Positions 1-9,768 are shown, numbered from the stretch's first letter. The stretch: DNA of 64,000 nucleotides from Telluribacter sp035998675 (GCF_035998675.1 NZ_DASYHI010000013.1:248001-312000); one strand, 5' to 3'. Translations and numbers: made by a program. Notes: generated by a model not told the origin, from the letters alone.

Positions 1-771
1 GGTCCGGCCGGGGTCGCGCTCGTAGCCTTTGGTGTCGGCGTAGCGGGCCAGGTCCATCCACATAGCTGCCCAGCGTTCGCCGTAGGCGGACGAGGCCAGC
101 AGCCGGTCCACTACTTTCTCGTACGCATCGGGTGAGGTGTCCTTTATAAAGTCAGCTACTTCTTTTTCCGTTGGTGGCAGCCCCGTCAGGTCCAGACTGA
201 CCCGGCGAATCAGGGTGGCGCGGTCGGCTTCGGCGGCGGGCGTCAGACCATTTTCTTTTAATTTTCTCCGGACAAAATAATCTATCTCGTTTTTTGCCCA
301 CTCTCCGTCGGTTTCCCAAAACTTCAGACTCGCCAGCAGTCCGCCTCCCGATGGTACCTCCGGACGTTCCACCCGGTTGTAAGACCAGTGCCTGCCCCAT
401 TGAGCGCCCTGGTTTATCCACTTTTTAAGTACCTCTACTTCCTCTTCCGCCAGCGGCGCGCCTTCTTTGGGCATGCGCTCCTCGGGATCATCGCTCAGAA
501 TACGGCGGATCATTTCGCTGCCGTGGGCGTCGCCGGGTACTACGGGAATCTTGCCCGACTTGCCGGGCCGGATTATTTCTTCTTCAAATAGGAAGCTGAC
601 GTTGCCGGCTTTCTTTACTCCGCCGTGACAACCCATGCAGTTTTTATTCAGAATGGGCTTTACATCCTTGTTATAGTCTACTTTCTCCTCAAAAAGGCCC
701 AGCCACGAAAAGGAAGACAGCAGTACCACCACTGCTACCCCCAGAAAGATCATCCAATTTTTCGTTGCCAT
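1..771 (-). CDS. Cytochrome-c-type (PSCyt1) / DUF1549 protein, N-terminal part
   Basis: Open to the left edge, so only the first 257 residues are present. I translated it by hand from the ATG at 769-771. A hydrophobic signal or anchor segment (about residues 6-26) is followed by a c-type haem motif CMGCH (residues 45-49) and the PSCyt1-like phrase ending in VLKKWINQGAQWG, then the start of a DUF1549 domain (EIDYFVRRKL, LIRRVSLDLTGLPP, ERWAAMWMDLARYADT). In this family DUF1549 is normally followed by DUF1553, giving large exported proteins first noted in Planctomycetes and common in Cytophagales. The role is unproven; redox-linked degradation of envelope or sugar substrates is often suggested. 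The family call is secure, the function is not. Confidence 0.9.
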   Translation of the reverse strand, partial: MATKNWMIFLGVAVVVLLSSFSWLGLFEEKVDYNKDVKPILNKNCMGCHGGVKKAGNVSFLFEEEIIRPGKSGKIPVVPGDAHGSEMIRRILSDDPEERMPKEGAPLAEEEVEVLKKWINQGAQWGRHWSYNRVERPEVPSGGGLLASLKFWETDGEWAKNEIDYFVRRKLKENGLTPAAEADRATLIRRVSLDLTGLPPTEKEVADFIKDTSPDAYEKVVDRLLASSAYGERWAAMWMDLARYADTKGYERDPGRT

Positions 772-1518
772 AGACCTGTTGATTCAATACCAATAACCAG
801 GAAGACGGAGCTGAGGTACCTCAGCCCTTACCTGTCTCTATATAAAGTACCAGCTAACCTTTTCTTAACCATACATCTAACGGAAAGATCAAAAGCAGGC
901 AACTAATAACTCCGGCTTTCCTTCGTAGGCGCGTACAAAGTTCACTACTTTCTACTGGCTGCTACTTCCCGACCTGCCCCAGCGAAACGTTTTGTAGTAG
1001 TAGGAAAGTACTTCGCCAGGTAGGTTTGATTAGTAATTAGTAGTTATAGTCAATTTGTACTATTCGTAGTTTTTTAAGATTACAAAATCCATTTTCTGTA
1101 AACCTGTTTTTCCATTTCAATAATTTTTTACACCCACATATTCATTTTTCGGATTGCATTATCCACCATTCGGTAGAAAATATAATCGGATTGGAGAAAA
1201 ATTAAACTTACTGCATAAAAAGAGTAGCAGCAGGCTGTCCGGGCAACGAAATATTAATCTAAAGTCTGTTGCAGAAATGTATAACTCCCTCATATAGCTC
1301 ATTTAGGGAAATTTTATAACAATTATTCTACAAAATATAAATCTTGAAAGAGGATTTTTGCTAGAAGACCCCCTGCCGGAAAAGTTATAAATTCAAGCCT
1401 ACCCGAGCGGTAGAGTAGCTTTTGCAAAAAATATTATAGCTTTAATACAATTTTATTCTGCTTCCTTTTTACACCACCACTTTTTATTGCAAAAAATTGA
1501 AAATTTCCGGGCTAAAAT

Positions 1519-1549
1519 TTTGCACTGTATCATTTTAGCAATATATTTG
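1519..1549 (+). promoter_or_regulatory. Bacteroidetes-type promoter, TTTG-N19-TATATTTG
   Basis: TTTG at 1519-1522 and TATATTTG at 1542-1549 are separated by exactly 19 bases, a perfect match to the known Bacteroidetes primary sigma consensus TTTG-N19-TAnnTTTG. The predicted start of transcription is near 1556. The next rightward gene is susC at 1975, which implies a leader of about 420 nt. No closer promoter match is visible in front of susC. Confidence 0.65.
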
Positions 1550-1554
1550 ATATG

Positions 1555-1791
1555 TCATTTAAGAATGATTGACTCCCAACCCACCAGATGTTTCCAGCCG
1601 CACTTGAAGCATTTGCAGATAAAAGAGTCGGAGCGTTGAACGTATTCTGCCAGGCAGGATGCCACGATGTAGTAGCCCGTTAAGCGCCTCCGGACTTGTT
1701 TTGATCTAGAACATACATAAACCTCAAACAGACCCGTGAACGAACCGCTTTCGTTGACGCAGGGGATCTTTTGTCCCGATTTTCTGCTCAT
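1555..1791 (-). CDS. Possible small cysteine-rich protein
   Basis: A 78-residue leftward frame with a Cys-rich tail (CKCFKCGW) that could bind metal. I do not recognise a family. It lies antisense to the predicted susC leader and no leftward promoter is visible, so it may be a chance frame. It is reported because the codons look ordinary and the surrounding 1.2 kb has no other gene. Confidence 0.2.
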   Translation of the reverse strand: MSRKSGQKIPCVNESGSFTGLFEVYVCSRSKQVRRRLTGYYIVASCLAEYVQRSDSFICKCFKCGWKHLVGWESIILK

Positions 1792-1844
1792 GCCCGCTGT
1801 TCGTCCTCGCTAAGAGGTGTTGCTTTCCGGAAAAGCAAACAATC

Positions 1845-1918
1845 AGGCTTATGGCTGTGGCGGTTGCACGGTAGTGTGTGCGGCCCACGAATGTACAATC
1901 TGTCGCAGCCATAAGCTT
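1845..1918 (+). repeat. Inverted repeat in the susC leader
   Basis: Arms 1845-1857 and 1906-1918 pair over 13 positions (core GCTTATGGCTG/CAGCCATAAGC, one G-U pair), with a spacer of 48 nt. In the predicted long transcript this would form a hairpin ending about 57 nt before the susC start codon. There is no clear poly-U tract beyond the short TTTT, so it may be a regulatory structure rather than a terminator. Confidence 0.45.
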
Positions 1919-1974
1919 TTTACCAACGGATTTCCATTTTCTAACCTATCTAATTAATTAACCGGAAACTTCCC

Positions 1975-4900
1975 ATGAGAAAAACTATACTTGTTTTGAT
2001 ATGGGGCTGTTTGCTATCTACATTAAGCCTGGCCCAGGTGCGCCAGCTTTCTGGTAAGATCACAGCCGTCGAGGATGGACTTGGCCTTCCGGGTGCTTCT
2101 GTTATCTATAAGGGCACCAATGTCGGTACCAATACCGATTCTGATGGAAACTTTAAAATCACCGTCCCCGACGACGGTATACTCGTCTTCTCCTTTGTGG
2201 GCTACCTTTCGCAGGAGGTACCTATCGGCAGTAAAACTGGATTTGACATCAAACTAAGCGCAGATACCCGCCAGCTGGCCGAGGTAGTCGTAACGGCTTT
2301 TGGTATTGAGCGGGAGAAAAAAGCGCTGGGCTATACCGTACAGGAAATCAAAGGTAGCAGCCTCACCGAATCGCGGTCAACCAACGTAGCCAACGGCCTT
2401 TCGGGTAAGATTGCGGGCTTGCGTATACAGTCCAATGGTGGCCCCGGTAGCGGCTCTACTATTCAGATTCGCGGCTCTTCGTCTATCTCGGGCAACAACC
2501 AGCCCCTGGTTGTTATTGACGGGGTACCTATGCAGCAAGGTGGTAGCACCCAGACAGGTACCAGCACCACGGGTAGCAGCAACCAGATGGGGGGTGGTAT
2601 CTCGGAGATTAATCCTGATAACATTAAAGAAATGTCGGTCCTGAAGGGGCCCAACGCGGCGGCGCTGTACGGTTCACGGGCGGCCAACGGAGTAATTCTT
2701 ATTACAACCAAAAACGGACAAGGTACCAAAGGCATCGGGGTAGAGGTTAATTCCAACGTAACCTTTGAGCGCCCCTGGATCAAGCCCGATTTCCAGAATA
2801 CCTACGGCGGTGGTAGTGGCTACCGTACCTGGTATAACGACGGCTGGAGTGGCTCTATCACTGATCCGGCGCAGGTACAGCAATACCGCGCGGTATATGA
2901 CGCCAGGTACCCACTGGCCGGCTCGGCCGGAACGGACGAAAGCTGGGGAGCGCCCCTGGACGGCCGACTGGTACGTCAGTGGTGGACGGGTACCGACGTA
3001 GCTCCGCTTACGCCTCAGCCCAACAACTGGGAAGAGTACTGGGCCACCGGCCAGACCATCAACCATAGCGTGGCGCTTTCGGGTGGCAACGACAAAGGCT
3101 TCTTCCGCCTGTCCCTCGCCCGCGTAGATCAGAAAGGAATTATGTACTACAACGATTTTAACCGGACCAACTTCCGGGTTAATTCGGGCTATAACCTGGC
3201 CAAAAACCTAACCGTGACCATAGCGGGTGAGTACATCAAGTCGGGTGCTACCAACCGCAGCTTTACGGCGGGTCAGCAGTTTATCTGGGCGCACCGCCAC
3301 GTGTCGTGGGAGCAGCTGCGCAACTACGAAGACTACACCGATGTACATATTCAGCGCGCCCTGCCCGGCAAACCGGCCGATAACGACCCGCCTAACTGGC
3401 AGCATACCTTCTTTACTAACCCGTTCTTTACGTCCCATCATCTGCCGTACGGCAACGACAAGGACCGTCTGTTAGGAAATATTGCGCTGAACTACAAGAT
3501 TCTGCCTTCGCTGAGCCTGATGCTGCGCTCGGGTACGGATGTATGGAGCGATACCCGCATTAACGTTACCAACTTTGACCGCGTCCGCAACGGCAACCGT
3601 ACGCCGGGCCGGTTCAACGAAGAAGTACTACGCCAGCAGGAGACCAACCACGATTTTATCCTGACCTACAACCGGGAGTTAACACCGGATATAACTTCCA
3701 ATATTCAGGTGGGAGGTATTCACCGGACCAACTACCACAAGCGTAACTACTTCAACGTAAACGAAATGGTCGTAGACGGTATCTACAATGCCGGAAATTC
3801 GGTACCGAGCCAGAACACCATCGAAAGTCTGATTCAGAAGTCGCAGGTACAAAGCTTGTTTGCTGCGGCTAATTTTGGCTGGCGCAATATGCTGTTCCTG
3901 GACCTGACCGCCCGCAACGACTGGTCAAGTACCCTGCCCAGCAACGCCCGCTCGTACTTTTACCCGTCGGCTTCGGTGAGTGCGGTAGTGACCGATATGC
4001 TTAATGTACAGAGCGACATCCTGACCTTTGGTAAAGTACGCGCCAGCTACGCTCAGGTAGGTAACGATGCTGATCCTTACCAGTTGGCCCAGACCTTCAC
4101 GTCGTCCGGCTCCTGGAATGGCTCCCTGCCCAGGTTCGCCGAGAGTATCTCCATTGCCAATTCCAGCCTGAAGCCGGAAATTACAACCGGACTTGAGTTC
4201 GGGGCCGACCTGCGCTTCCTGCGCGGTAAAGTAGGACTGGACGTAACCTACTACGAACAGACTACCCGTAACCAGATTCTGGGGGTTGAAATTTCCAAAG
4301 CCAGTGGCTACGACCGCCGTATCCTGAACGCCGGACAAATTACCAACAAAGGAATAGAACTGACCCTGTCGGGTACTCCCCTGAAGCTGGACAACGGCTT
4401 TGCCTGGGATGTGTCACTGAACTACTCCCGCAACCGCAACAAGGTAGAGGAACTGGCCGAAGGCCTGACTACCTACATCCTGGCTACCCAGCGCGGTATG
4501 ACGTCAGAAGCCCGCGTGGGGCAGCCTTACGGTATCCTCTACGGAGTAGCCTTCGAGCGGTCTCCGGACGGACAGATTGTATACGGCGACAACGGGCTGC
4601 CCCTGCGGCAGGCCACGCAGCAGATTATTGGCAACATTCAGCCCGACTGGACGGGTGGTATGCTGAACACATTCAGCTTTAAAGGCTTAACCCTTACAGC
4701 ACTGATAGACGCCCGCATAGGTGGTGATATTTATGACGAAGGTACCGGTACTGCCCGCTGGACGGGTCAGTACGCCGAAACGGCCCTGGGACGTGAGGAG
4801 GGGGTGATAGGAACGGGTGTGCGGGCCATGAAAGCCGCTGACGGAAGCGTAAGCTATGTACCTAACAGCATTATTGTAACGGCTAACCAGCTTTACGCCT

Positions 4901-5184
4901 ACAACAACCCCCGTAACTACCACGAAGCGGCCATTTTTGACGCCAGCTACGTAAAACTCCGCGAGCTTTCACTGGGCTACAACATTCCGGCGGCGCTGCT
5001 CAAAAGAGTTCACCTGCAGTCGGCCAAGGTTTCGCTGGTGGGGCGCAATGTCCTGATGCTCTTCAGGAACACCCCCCACGTTGACCCTGAGTTTGACGCC
5101 AAAGGTGGCAACGCCCAGGGATTTGGATACGGCGAACTCCCCAGCTCACGCAGCATGGGTATGAACCTATCCTTCTCCTTCTGA
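1975..5184 (+). CDS. SusC/RagA-family TonB-dependent outer-membrane transporter
   Basis: This 1069-residue protein forms the barrel of a SusCD nutrient importer in the outer membrane, energised by TonB. A signal peptide (about 1-20, ending SLA-Q) is followed by a carboxypeptidase-regulatory-like domain (about 24-95, with GLPGASVIYKG and DGNFKI), a plug domain (about 103-250, with LAEVVVTAFG, PLVVIDGVPM, NAAALYGSRAANGVI) and a large beta-barrel ending in an aromatic residue (NLSFSF). Length is normal for the family. The susD partner follows 46 bases downstream. The cargo cannot be read from the sequence; neighbouring genes (exported aminotransferase, AEC permease) hint at an amino compound rather than a glycan, which is inference. 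Confidence 0.97.
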   Translation: MRKTILVLIWGCLLSTLSLAQVRQLSGKITAVEDGLGLPGASVIYKGTNVGTNTDSDGNFKITVPDDGILVFSFVGYLSQEVPIGSKTGFDIKLSADTRQLAEVVVTAFGIEREKKALGYTVQEIKGSSLTESRSTNVANGLSGKIAGLRIQSNGGPGSGSTIQIRGSSSISGNNQPLVVIDGVPMQQGGSTQTGTSTTGSSNQMGGGISEINPDNIKEMSVLKGPNAAALYGSRAANGVILITTKNGQGTKGIGVEVNSNVTFERPWIKPDFQNTYGGGSGYRTWYNDGWSGSITDPAQVQQYRAVYDARYPLAGSAGTDESWGAPLDGRLVRQWWTGTDVAPLTPQPNNWEEYWATGQTINHSVALSGGNDKGFFRLSLARVDQKGIMYYNDFNRTNFRVNSGYNLAKNLTVTIAGEYIKSGATNRSFTAGQQFIWAHRHVSWEQLRNYEDYTDVHIQRALPGKPADNDPPNWQHTFFTNPFFTSHHLPYGNDKDRLLGNIALNYKILPSLSLMLRSGTDVWSDTRINVTNFDRVRNGNRTPGRFNEEVLRQQETNHDFILTYNRELTPDITSNIQVGGIHRTNYHKRNYFNVNEMVVDGIYNAGNSVPSQNTIESLIQKSQVQSLFAAANFGWRNMLFLDLTARNDWSSTLPSNARSYFYPSASVSAVVTDMLNVQSDILTFGKVRASYAQVGNDADPYQLAQTFTSSGSWNGSLPRFAESISIANSSLKPEITTGLEFGADLRFLRGKVGLDVTYYEQTTRNQILGVEISKASGYDRRILNAGQITNKGIELTLSGTPLKLDNGFAWDVSLNYSRNRNKVEELAEGLTTYILATQRGMTSEARVGQPYGILYGVAFERSPDGQIVYGDNGLPLRQATQQIIGNIQPDWTGGMLNTFSFKGLTLTALIDARIGGDIYDEGTGTARWTGQYAETALGREEGVIGTGVRAMKAADGSVSYVPNSIIVTANQLYAYNNPRNYHEAAIFDASYVKLRELSLGYNIPAALLKRVHLQSAKVSLVGRNVLMLFRNTPHVDPEFDAKGGNAQGFGYGELPSSRSMGMNLSFSF

Positions 5185-5230
5185 TGAGTGACAAACGTGT
5201 GATGTTTGACCGAACTTTAAAGATTTTCCT

Positions 5231-6706
5231 ATGAAAAACCTGACTTCTTATAAAACCCTCTGGGCCCTGGCGCTGGCCAGCCTGCTGACCATCAGCAGCT
5301 GCACCGATAGTTTCGACGCCATGAACACTAACCCCAACAGCCCGACCGCCATTGGTGCGCAGTACCTGCTGCCAACCGGGATTGAATCGGCCGTAGACCG
5401 CTACTGGGGGCACCGTACCCGCTTTGAACGCATCAATATTGACGCCGCCGAACTGTACGTGCAGCATTTTACTCGCAACATTTACTCCAACGAAGGCGAC
5501 AACTACGAAGTATCGCCGGCGCTGGTGGCCAACAACTGGAAAGGCTTCTTTAACGATGGTCTGCTCAATTTTCAGCGGATTATCATTCAGTCGGCGCCGA
5601 ATGGCAAAAGTCCCAATGCCAACTACGAAGGCGTAGGCCTGGTGATGCGTACATGGGTGTTCTCGCTGCTGACCGATATGTACGGCGCTATCCCCTACTC
5701 GGAGGCGCTGGCCGGTACCAGCGATTCGCCCATCTACACGCCAAAGTACGACGCTATGGAGCAGGTGTACGCAGGCATGCTCAACGACCTGAAACTGGCC
5801 AACGAAAAGCTGAGCGTAACGGGTCCGGCTATCGCGGGTGATATTCTGTACGGGGGTGATATTCTGAAATGGAAAAAGTTCGCCAACTCGCTGCGGCTGC
5901 GGCTGGCCAACCGGCAGGCGGCCAAAAAATCCGCCGAGTCGCGGGCGATTATGGCGGAGATTCTGAGCGATGCAGCCAAGTACCCCATCTTTACCAGCAA
6001 CGCCGACAACGCTACCCTGAAGTGTACTACCGTACTACCCAGCAACAACGAGTGGAACCAGGTGATGGTGCAGGACGGACGGACCGACTGGAATATCAGC
6101 TCTACCCTGGCCGACAAGATGAACGCCCTCGGCGATACCCGTATTACAGTATTTGCCAACCCTAATAAGGATGGTAAGTACCAGGGCCACCCCAACGGAC
6201 TGCCCGACGCGGTTGCCACGGCTTACCTGGCTACCAGCTCCACCATCGGAAACTACTTCGTAAAAGCCGACGCTCCCGAGGTAATCATGACGTTTGCGGA
6301 ATTAAACCTGATTCTGGCCGAAGCGGCGCTGGATGGTGATATCAGCGGCGACGCGCAGGGGTACTTCGAAAAAGGTATTGCGGCTTCTTTCAACCAGTAC
6401 GGCCTGACGGTACCCGCCGACTTTATGACCAAACTGGGCACTCCCACCAAACAAAAAGTACTTGAGCAGAAATGGGTGGCGCTGTTCGGGCAGGGTATCG
6501 AAGCCTGGACCGAAAAACGCCGTACCGGATTCCCCGTATTCCCGGCGGCCGACAGCCGGGCCATATTCGTCAACGATGGCGTACTACCTACCCGCTTTGC
6601 CTATCCCAACTCGGAGTACTCCCTGAACGAGGTCAGTGTGAAGGCCGCCGAAACACTCAACGGTGGCCCCAACGACATGAAGACTAAGCTTTGGTGGGTA
6701 GAATAA
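5231..6706 (+). CDS. SusD/RagB-like surface lipoprotein
   Basis: A 491-residue partner of the preceding SusC, acting as the lid and substrate-binding lipoprotein on the outer face of the outer membrane. A signal peptide with lipobox (TISSC, Cys at about 24) is followed by the MNTNPNSPT phrase typical of the SusD-like_2 group, then alpha-helical TPR-like segments (for example AELNLILAEAALDG and EQKWVALFGQGIEAW). Length is typical. It lies 46 bases after susC and 41 bases before the next lipoprotein, consistent with one transcript. Confidence 0.95.
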   Translation: MKNLTSYKTLWALALASLLTISSCTDSFDAMNTNPNSPTAIGAQYLLPTGIESAVDRYWGHRTRFERINIDAAELYVQHFTRNIYSNEGDNYEVSPALVANNWKGFFNDGLLNFQRIIIQSAPNGKSPNANYEGVGLVMRTWVFSLLTDMYGAIPYSEALAGTSDSPIYTPKYDAMEQVYAGMLNDLKLANEKLSVTGPAIAGDILYGGDILKWKKFANSLRLRLANRQAAKKSAESRAIMAEILSDAAKYPIFTSNADNATLKCTTVLPSNNEWNQVMVQDGRTDWNISSTLADKMNALGDTRITVFANPNKDGKYQGHPNGLPDAVATAYLATSSTIGNYFVKADAPEVIMTFAELNLILAEAALDGDISGDAQGYFEKGIAASFNQYGLTVPADFMTKLGTPTKQKVLEQKWVALFGQGIEAWTEKRRTGFPVFPAADSRAIFVNDGVLPTRFAYPNSEYSLNEVSVKAAETLNGGPNDMKTKLWWVE

Positions 6707-6747
6707 GGCAGGCCGCAGGTAGTAAATCAGTTTCCAATTCACAGTAA

Positions 6748-7242
6748 ATGACAAAGATTATGAAAAAATACATAACATACCTTTCGACCCTGAGCTGCGT
6801 AGTCGCTTTGGCCCTGGCTGTTACTTCCTGCAAGGTAGAAGACCCCTTTGTAGACCGGGTGGTGGCTCCGGTATTGGTTGATATCGTAGGGGCTCCTTTT
6901 GGTGCTCCCCTGGCGGCTGATCCTACAGTAACCTATTCGGCCGCCGACGCCAAAGTAGTCCTGAAAGCGCGTCTGCTCGAGCTGGACAAGACCAACATCC
7001 TGGACCATACCAGGGGCATTGACTCCCTACCCGTAGCGAACATTCCGATGAAGATCACGCTCCGCACCGGGGCGACATTAGGGGAGGTTTCGTCAAACGC
7101 CAGCGGTGAAGTTACGCTTGAAAAAACCTGGGCGGAACTGGGCCTGGCGGCTCCCAAAGCGGGAAATACCGTAAAAATTTCCTGGACAGGTACCCACAAG
7201 GGAATCACCTTTACGCGTCTGTCGCAGATTCAGGCCAAATAA
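6748..7242 (+). CDS. Lipoprotein of the SusCD operon, unknown function
   Basis: A 164-residue protein with a signal peptide and lipobox (ALAVTSC), then a single compact region rich in beta-type sequence. The start may be the second ATG at 6760, which gives a cleaner signal peptide (MKKYITYL). I recognise no domain. It sits between susD and the exported aminotransferase, the position where SusE/F-like accessory surface lipoproteins usually lie, so a role in binding or presenting the cargo is plausible but inferred from position only. Confidence 0.8.
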   Translation: MTKIMKKYITYLSTLSCVVALALAVTSCKVEDPFVDRVVAPVLVDIVGAPFGAPLAADPTVTYSAADAKVVLKARLLELDKTNILDHTRGIDSLPVANIPMKITLRTGATLGEVSSNASGEVTLEKTWAELGLAAPKAGNTVKISWTGTHKGITFTRLSQIQAK

Positions 7243-7313
7243 CAAGGTACCATTTCAACAACCGATTATTCAATCACTGCCAAAGAGTTAAAACCTGTTA
7301 AACCTACAATACT

Positions 7314-8498
7314 ATGAATCAGAAAATAGACCGCCGTAATCTATTGAAGTCAGGCTTGCTGACCCTGGGAGGAATGGTTGCCGCTCCCCACCTGAGCATG
7401 GGTGCCTTTTCAAACGCGCCCCTCAACCTGGACCCCGAAAACCGGATTTTCCGCAGCCCCATGGTACGTGAGTACTTCCTGGACGAAAAAATTGCCCCTA
7501 AAATACTGGCTAAACTGAACGCGAATGAGAACCCCTATGGTCCACCCGTGTCGGCCCGTAAGGCAGTAGCTGCCTCGGTAGAAGGGGGTAACCGCTACGC
7601 CTGGAAAGAGCTGACTGATTTGATGGCCAAAATAGCTAAGAAGGAAGGAGTTACGCCGGACCATATCATGATGGGGCCGGGGTCATCGGACCTGCTGGAG
7701 AAAGTGGCGCTGGTACTTTTTGCCAACGGTGGTAACGTTGTTTCGGCTGACCCAACCTACATGTCGCTGATCAATGTGGCGAAGTCTACCGGTGCTACCT
7801 GGAAGGCGATTCCCTGCAAAGAAGACTGGTCGCACGACCTGAAAGCCATGGAAGCCGCTATTGACAAGGATACTAAACTGGTGTACGTATGTAATCCAAA
7901 CAACCCGGTGGGTAGCGTCACGGCCGGTAAAGACCTGCTCGACTTCTGCTCACGCGTATCGGAGAAGGTACCCGTGTTTGTGGATGAAGCCTACCTGGAA
8001 CTGGCCGTAGGAGCCGATACCGAAAGCATGGTGTCGCTGCTGACCAAAAAGAAAAACGTAATCGTGGCCCGCACCTTTTCCAAGATCATGGGTATGGCCG
8101 GACTGCGCGTAGGATACATCGCGGCCCTGCCGTCTACCCTGGATCAGATTCAGAAAATTACCCGGGGTGGTATGGGTATAGCCTTTACCTCCATTGCCGC
8201 CGCCAACGCCAGCCTGGACGACGCCGAGTTCCAGACCAGCACCCGCAAGCTGAACCACGAGGCCAAGCTGTACCTGTACGAGAACCTGGACAAAATGGGT
8301 TACAAGTACATTCCATCGTACACCAACTTCGTGATTTTCCCCGTAGGTATACCCGGCAAGGACCTGCTTACAAAAATGTCGGCCAAAGGCGTAGGCATCA
8401 GAGCTTTTGAGATTCAGGGCAAACCCTGGTGCCGCGTAAGTATTGGTACCATGGACGAAATGAAGCTATTTGTGAGCGCCCTGGGGCAACTTAGCTAA
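7314..8498 (+). CDS. Exported PLP-dependent aminotransferase, HisC-like
   Basis: A 394-residue fold-type I aminotransferase of the class I/II group, closest in pattern to histidinol-phosphate aminotransferases: LNANENPYGP near residue 68, PNNPVG in the middle, and the PLP-lysine region TFSKIMGMAGLRVGY. The N terminus carries a twin-arginine-like signal (DRRNLLKSG, then a hydrophobic stretch ending APHLSMGA), so the enzyme is probably exported folded with its cofactor. A true hisC would be cytoplasmic and lie in a his operon. Here it is 71 bases after a SusCD-associated lipoprotein and before a permease, suggesting periplasmic processing of an amino-containing cargo. The substrate is unknown. 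Confidence 0.9.
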   Translation: MNQKIDRRNLLKSGLLTLGGMVAAPHLSMGAFSNAPLNLDPENRIFRSPMVREYFLDEKIAPKILAKLNANENPYGPPVSARKAVAASVEGGNRYAWKELTDLMAKIAKKEGVTPDHIMMGPGSSDLLEKVALVLFANGGNVVSADPTYMSLINVAKSTGATWKAIPCKEDWSHDLKAMEAAIDKDTKLVYVCNPNNPVGSVTAGKDLLDFCSRVSEKVPVFVDEAYLELAVGADTESMVSLLTKKKNVIVARTFSKIMGMAGLRVGYIAALPSTLDQIQKITRGGMGIAFTSIAAANASLDDAEFQTSTRKLNHEAKLYLYENLDKMGYKYIPSYTNFVIFPVGIPGKDLLTKMSAKGVGIRAFEIQGKPWCRVSIGTMDEMKLFVSALGQLS

Positions 8499-8526
8499 AC
8501 CATGGGGCCTGTAGCGGGCCCGTTCG

Positions 8527-8554
8527 GGCGAAGCCGGAAACCTCCGGCTTCGCC
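8527..8554 (+). terminator. Strong stem-loop between aminotransferase and permease
   Basis: A 12-bp perfect stem (8527-8538 with 8543-8554; core GCGAAGCCGGA) around a 4-base loop AACC. No U-run follows, so it may be an RNA-processing or 3'-stabilising hairpin inside the operon rather than a complete terminator. Confidence 0.5.
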
Positions 8555-8640
8555 TGTTACACCAGATAAACCTGACAGTTTCTATGGGCCAACAGACTTT
8601 CTCTGGCCGATAGTTAGTACCCCTTTAACTCATTTCAACT

Positions 8641-9735
8641 ATGAGCGATGCCTTTCAAAAAACCATAACTTTATTACTGCTGATAGCCCTGGGACTGGTC
8701 CTGAGGTCTAAGTTTAAGAACAAAGAGCAGACCAACGGTATCAAGGAAATTGTGCTTTCGGTAGCGCTGCCCTCTACGATTTTTATCTCCCTGATGAAAA
8801 TCGAAATGGACTCTACCCTGTTGCTCATACCGCTGGTTACGCTAGTTTTTAATTTCCTGATGTACTTTTCGGCGCCCCTGGCTTTTTCCCTTTTTGGCAT
8901 TGAAAAGAACAGCTCTACCGGCCGTACCCTCATGATGCTCATTCCATCGCTGGCTCCCGGTTTGTCGTGCTTTCCGTTTATTGCTGAATTTCTGGGGCAG
9001 AAAAGTCTGGCCATTGCGGCCCTGGCCGATGTAGGTAATAAATTCTTTGTCCTGATTACGCTGTACCTGCTGGCTATGAACATGTTCCTCAAGAACAGTA
9101 GCGACGAAGAAACCAACACGGGTAGTAAAATCAAGAGTCTGCTGCTCAGTATGGTGCAGGAACCCATCAACCTCCTCATCATCCTGGCTATAGTACTACT
9201 GAGTGTGGGCGTTAACTTTACTACCCTACCCCCGGTGGTGACTGATATTTTTGATAAAACAAGCGCCCTGATGACGCCCCTCGTGCTGATATTCATCGGG
9301 CTGGCGGTGCAGCTGAAAGACGGCAAGAAAAAGCTGGTTACGTCTATCCTTTTCTTCCGGGCAGGTAGTACCATGCTCATCAGTGCCGGTATGATTTACG
9401 TATTTCACATCAGCGAGCCTTCTATGGTACTGCTGGCTATTGTGGTGCCCCTGAGTTCGGCGAGTTTCTGGCCACTGGCCCATATCTCGGCTTTCCACGC
9501 CAAGGAAGAAGCCAGGTCACTGGCCAAAGAAAAGCGTACCTTTGACCTGGAACTGGCCGTTTTGATGCTGGCTTTCTCGCTGCCTTTCTCCACCTTGCTC
9601 ATTCTGGGAATCCTGTCGACCGGTACTTTATTTACCAACCCAACGGTACTGGTCTTCAGCGGGCTGGTACTGGTAGCGGCGGGCGCTATTCCTAACGTAG
9701 TAAGCAAAGCCTACGTCAGGCTTTCCAAAGCATAG
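8641..9735 (+). CDS. AEC-family (auxin efflux carrier-like) permease
   Basis: A 364-residue inner-membrane protein with about ten hydrophobic helices and the AEC-type layout: LGLVLRSKF near the N terminus, a repeat beginning IVLSVALPSTIFISLMK, a polar central loop (about 155-170), then a second half-repeat of helices. AEC carriers move small organic acids or amino-acid-like metabolites. It lies 142 bases after the aminotransferase, with a hairpin between, and 15-33 bases before the Hint-like gene, so it probably handles the operon's product across the inner membrane. Direction and substrate are not visible. Confidence 0.8.
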   Translation: MSDAFQKTITLLLLIALGLVLRSKFKNKEQTNGIKEIVLSVALPSTIFISLMKIEMDSTLLLIPLVTLVFNFLMYFSAPLAFSLFGIEKNSSTGRTLMMLIPSLAPGLSCFPFIAEFLGQKSLAIAALADVGNKFFVLITLYLLAMNMFLKNSSDEETNTGSKIKSLLLSMVQEPINLLIILAIVLLSVGVNFTTLPPVVTDIFDKTSALMTPLVLIFIGLAVQLKDGKKKLVTSILFFRAGSTMLISAGMIYVFHISEPSMVLLAIVVPLSSASFWPLAHISAFHAKEEARSLAKEKRTFDLELAVLMLAFSLPFSTLLILGILSTGTLFTNPTVLVFSGLVLVAAGAIPNVVSKAYVRLSKA

Positions 9736-9768
9736 AAATCTGTTAGTATTGTGTTTTATTCACCCATC

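Larger units (their letters stand above)
772..1974. other. 1.2-kb spacer between divergent genes
   Basis: Long AT-rich spacer between the leftward cytochrome-type gene and the rightward susC gene. It holds a consensus promoter (1519-1549), a doubtful leftward small ORF (1555-1791) and an inverted repeat (1845-1918). I see no tRNA, no recognised riboswitch and no transposase remnant. The stretch 1040-1500 contains A/T runs only. Confidence 0.7.

Noticed and set aside
625..906. Rightward 93-codon frame at the left end
   Set aside because: It is antisense to the cytochrome-type gene start and has no protein-like pattern.
2463..3066. Leftward frames inside susC
   Set aside because: They are antisense shadows of a well-defined coding gene.
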